From Atherix ibis (lineage: Eukaryota; Arthropoda; Insecta; Diptera; Athericidae), in NCBI GenBank assembly GCA_958298945.1, contig OY282606.1, positions 53,953,920-54,017,919 of the forward strand: 64,000 nucleotides of DNA. Direction: 5' to 3'. This document shows positions 63,201-64,000 of this stretch, in pieces. Below the pieces are notes generated by a model. The model saw nothing but the letters and a program-made list of their open reading frames with translations, searched no databases and was not told the DNA's origin. Position 1 is the stretch's first letter, and each line of letters opens with the position of its first letter. The position numbers were made by a program, and so were the translations under genes.

Positions 63201-64000
63201 TTCGAACACGTAAGCCTCTTTAACAAAACGTTCCACAAAATAATTCCGTTCATACAATAACAAGTAAATGTAATTGCACCAAAAACTAAAAATACAAGAA
63301 TACACAATTCCGCAAACATTAAACTCATATTAAGTCTGATTTAAGCAAAATAGAATTTTTTAAGAATTTTTGTTTTGTTTTAGAGTTTTTTTGCTTTTCA
63401 AATAAAAAAGTATATATAAATTCGAATATAATTGTTTATGAATATCAAATGTTTTTAAAGAGCTTTAATAATTGAGTGATATGAACACCGATAACAAAAA
63501 TAATTAATTATATTATCCAAAACCAACCACTTCTTTCGCAAACCTCGCTGCGACTATGAACTCATATTTCCATCTCAGTATATCGTTTCCAATACGAATT
63601 TGGATGATGCAATAAAGAAATTTTCAGCATCAAATTTAAAGAGAAAAAAAGAAAATGCCGTCTTTAAATATTTTAATGACGTGTAGATAGTGATTTGAAG
63701 TTAGCTTCTAAAGATATATTTTCTTTTGTTGCAATTTGTTTGCATTAAAATAAATTTATTATCTGTTGCGAAATTTAATATGCCTAAAATAATTGGCAGG
63801 AATTGTCTGTTTATTTTATATTTGCAGCAAAATAGGCGCAAACACAACTTTTGACAACTCCATAATTTCGAAAATGTCGAATTACCCAATGCTCTTTATT
63901 TTGAAAAGTAATTTATTGAATGAAGAATTTTTACTTTTTTATAATTTTGTAACAAATTTTTAATTAAAATTTAGAATTTTCTATATGGGCTTTATTGAGA
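60260..64000. other. 5' flank of the Xrp1-like gene and intergenic DNA
   Basis: No coding gene is seen. The likely promoter is unclear; a G/C-richer patch at 61900-62040 or 63530-63610 could be a transcription start region. The ORF at 60484-60669 and that at 63701-63889 have no motifs. The rest is A/T-rich with short microsatellites (for example near 62300). Confidence 0.4.

Overview
The window is genomic DNA of an insect, most likely a higher (schizophoran) fly. It is very A/T-rich, its genes are split by short GT-AG introns, and the proteins are closest to Drosophila-type families. One of them is an AT-hook plus bZIP factor of the Xrp1 type, which I know only from flies. No bacterial or CRISPR-like features are present. 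From memory, put, Xrp1 and ATPsynC all lie on Drosophila chromosome 3R, so the window may belong to Muller element E.

The left part (1-26.8 kb) is a transposon graveyard with one host gene. It holds mariner relics near 0.4-1.1, 5.8-6.6, 9.6-11.0 and 13.8-14.8 kb, and a Jockey-like LINE fragment at 1.9-2.4 kb. A degraded RTE-like LINE at 4.7-7.0 kb is split by a mariner with perfect terminal repeats. There is a TA-flanked MITE at 8.5 kb. A second RTE-like LINE (21.8-25.7 kb) is interrupted by an R1-like LINE fragment, and a Helitron-like remnant lies at 26.2-26.8 kb. The host gene (15.7-20.4 kb, + strand, six exons) encodes a 244-residue protein related to ERICH2. Its last intron has collected tRNA-derived SINE and LINE-derived repeats.

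The right part (28.8-60 kb) is gene-rich. In order: put (activin/BMP type II receptor, -), Vps16A (HOPS/CORVET subunit, +), a JAZF1-type zinc-finger protein (-), ATPsynC (+), RpL15 (+), eIF4B (+) and an Xrp1-like stress transcription factor (-). Exon phases join without a break in all of these. A small tail-anchored ORF and a 361-bp MITE lie between put and Vps16A.

The RpL15 introns carry two probable box C/D snoRNAs whose guide sequences match conserved 18S rRNA segments. RpL15, eIF4B and the snoRNAs form a small translation neighbourhood; ATPsynC serves mitochondrial ATP synthesis.

The most notable signals are: (1) a 128-codon AUG-initiated ORF that overlaps the Xrp1-like frame in another reading frame, an ATF4-like arrangement; (2) the two intronic snoRNAs; (3) transposon copies showing templated patchwork insertions, including a mariner carrying a copied 75-bp LINE segment with foldbacks and a mariner-in-mariner chimera with 57-bp direct repeats; and (4) nested elements with recognisable target duplications.
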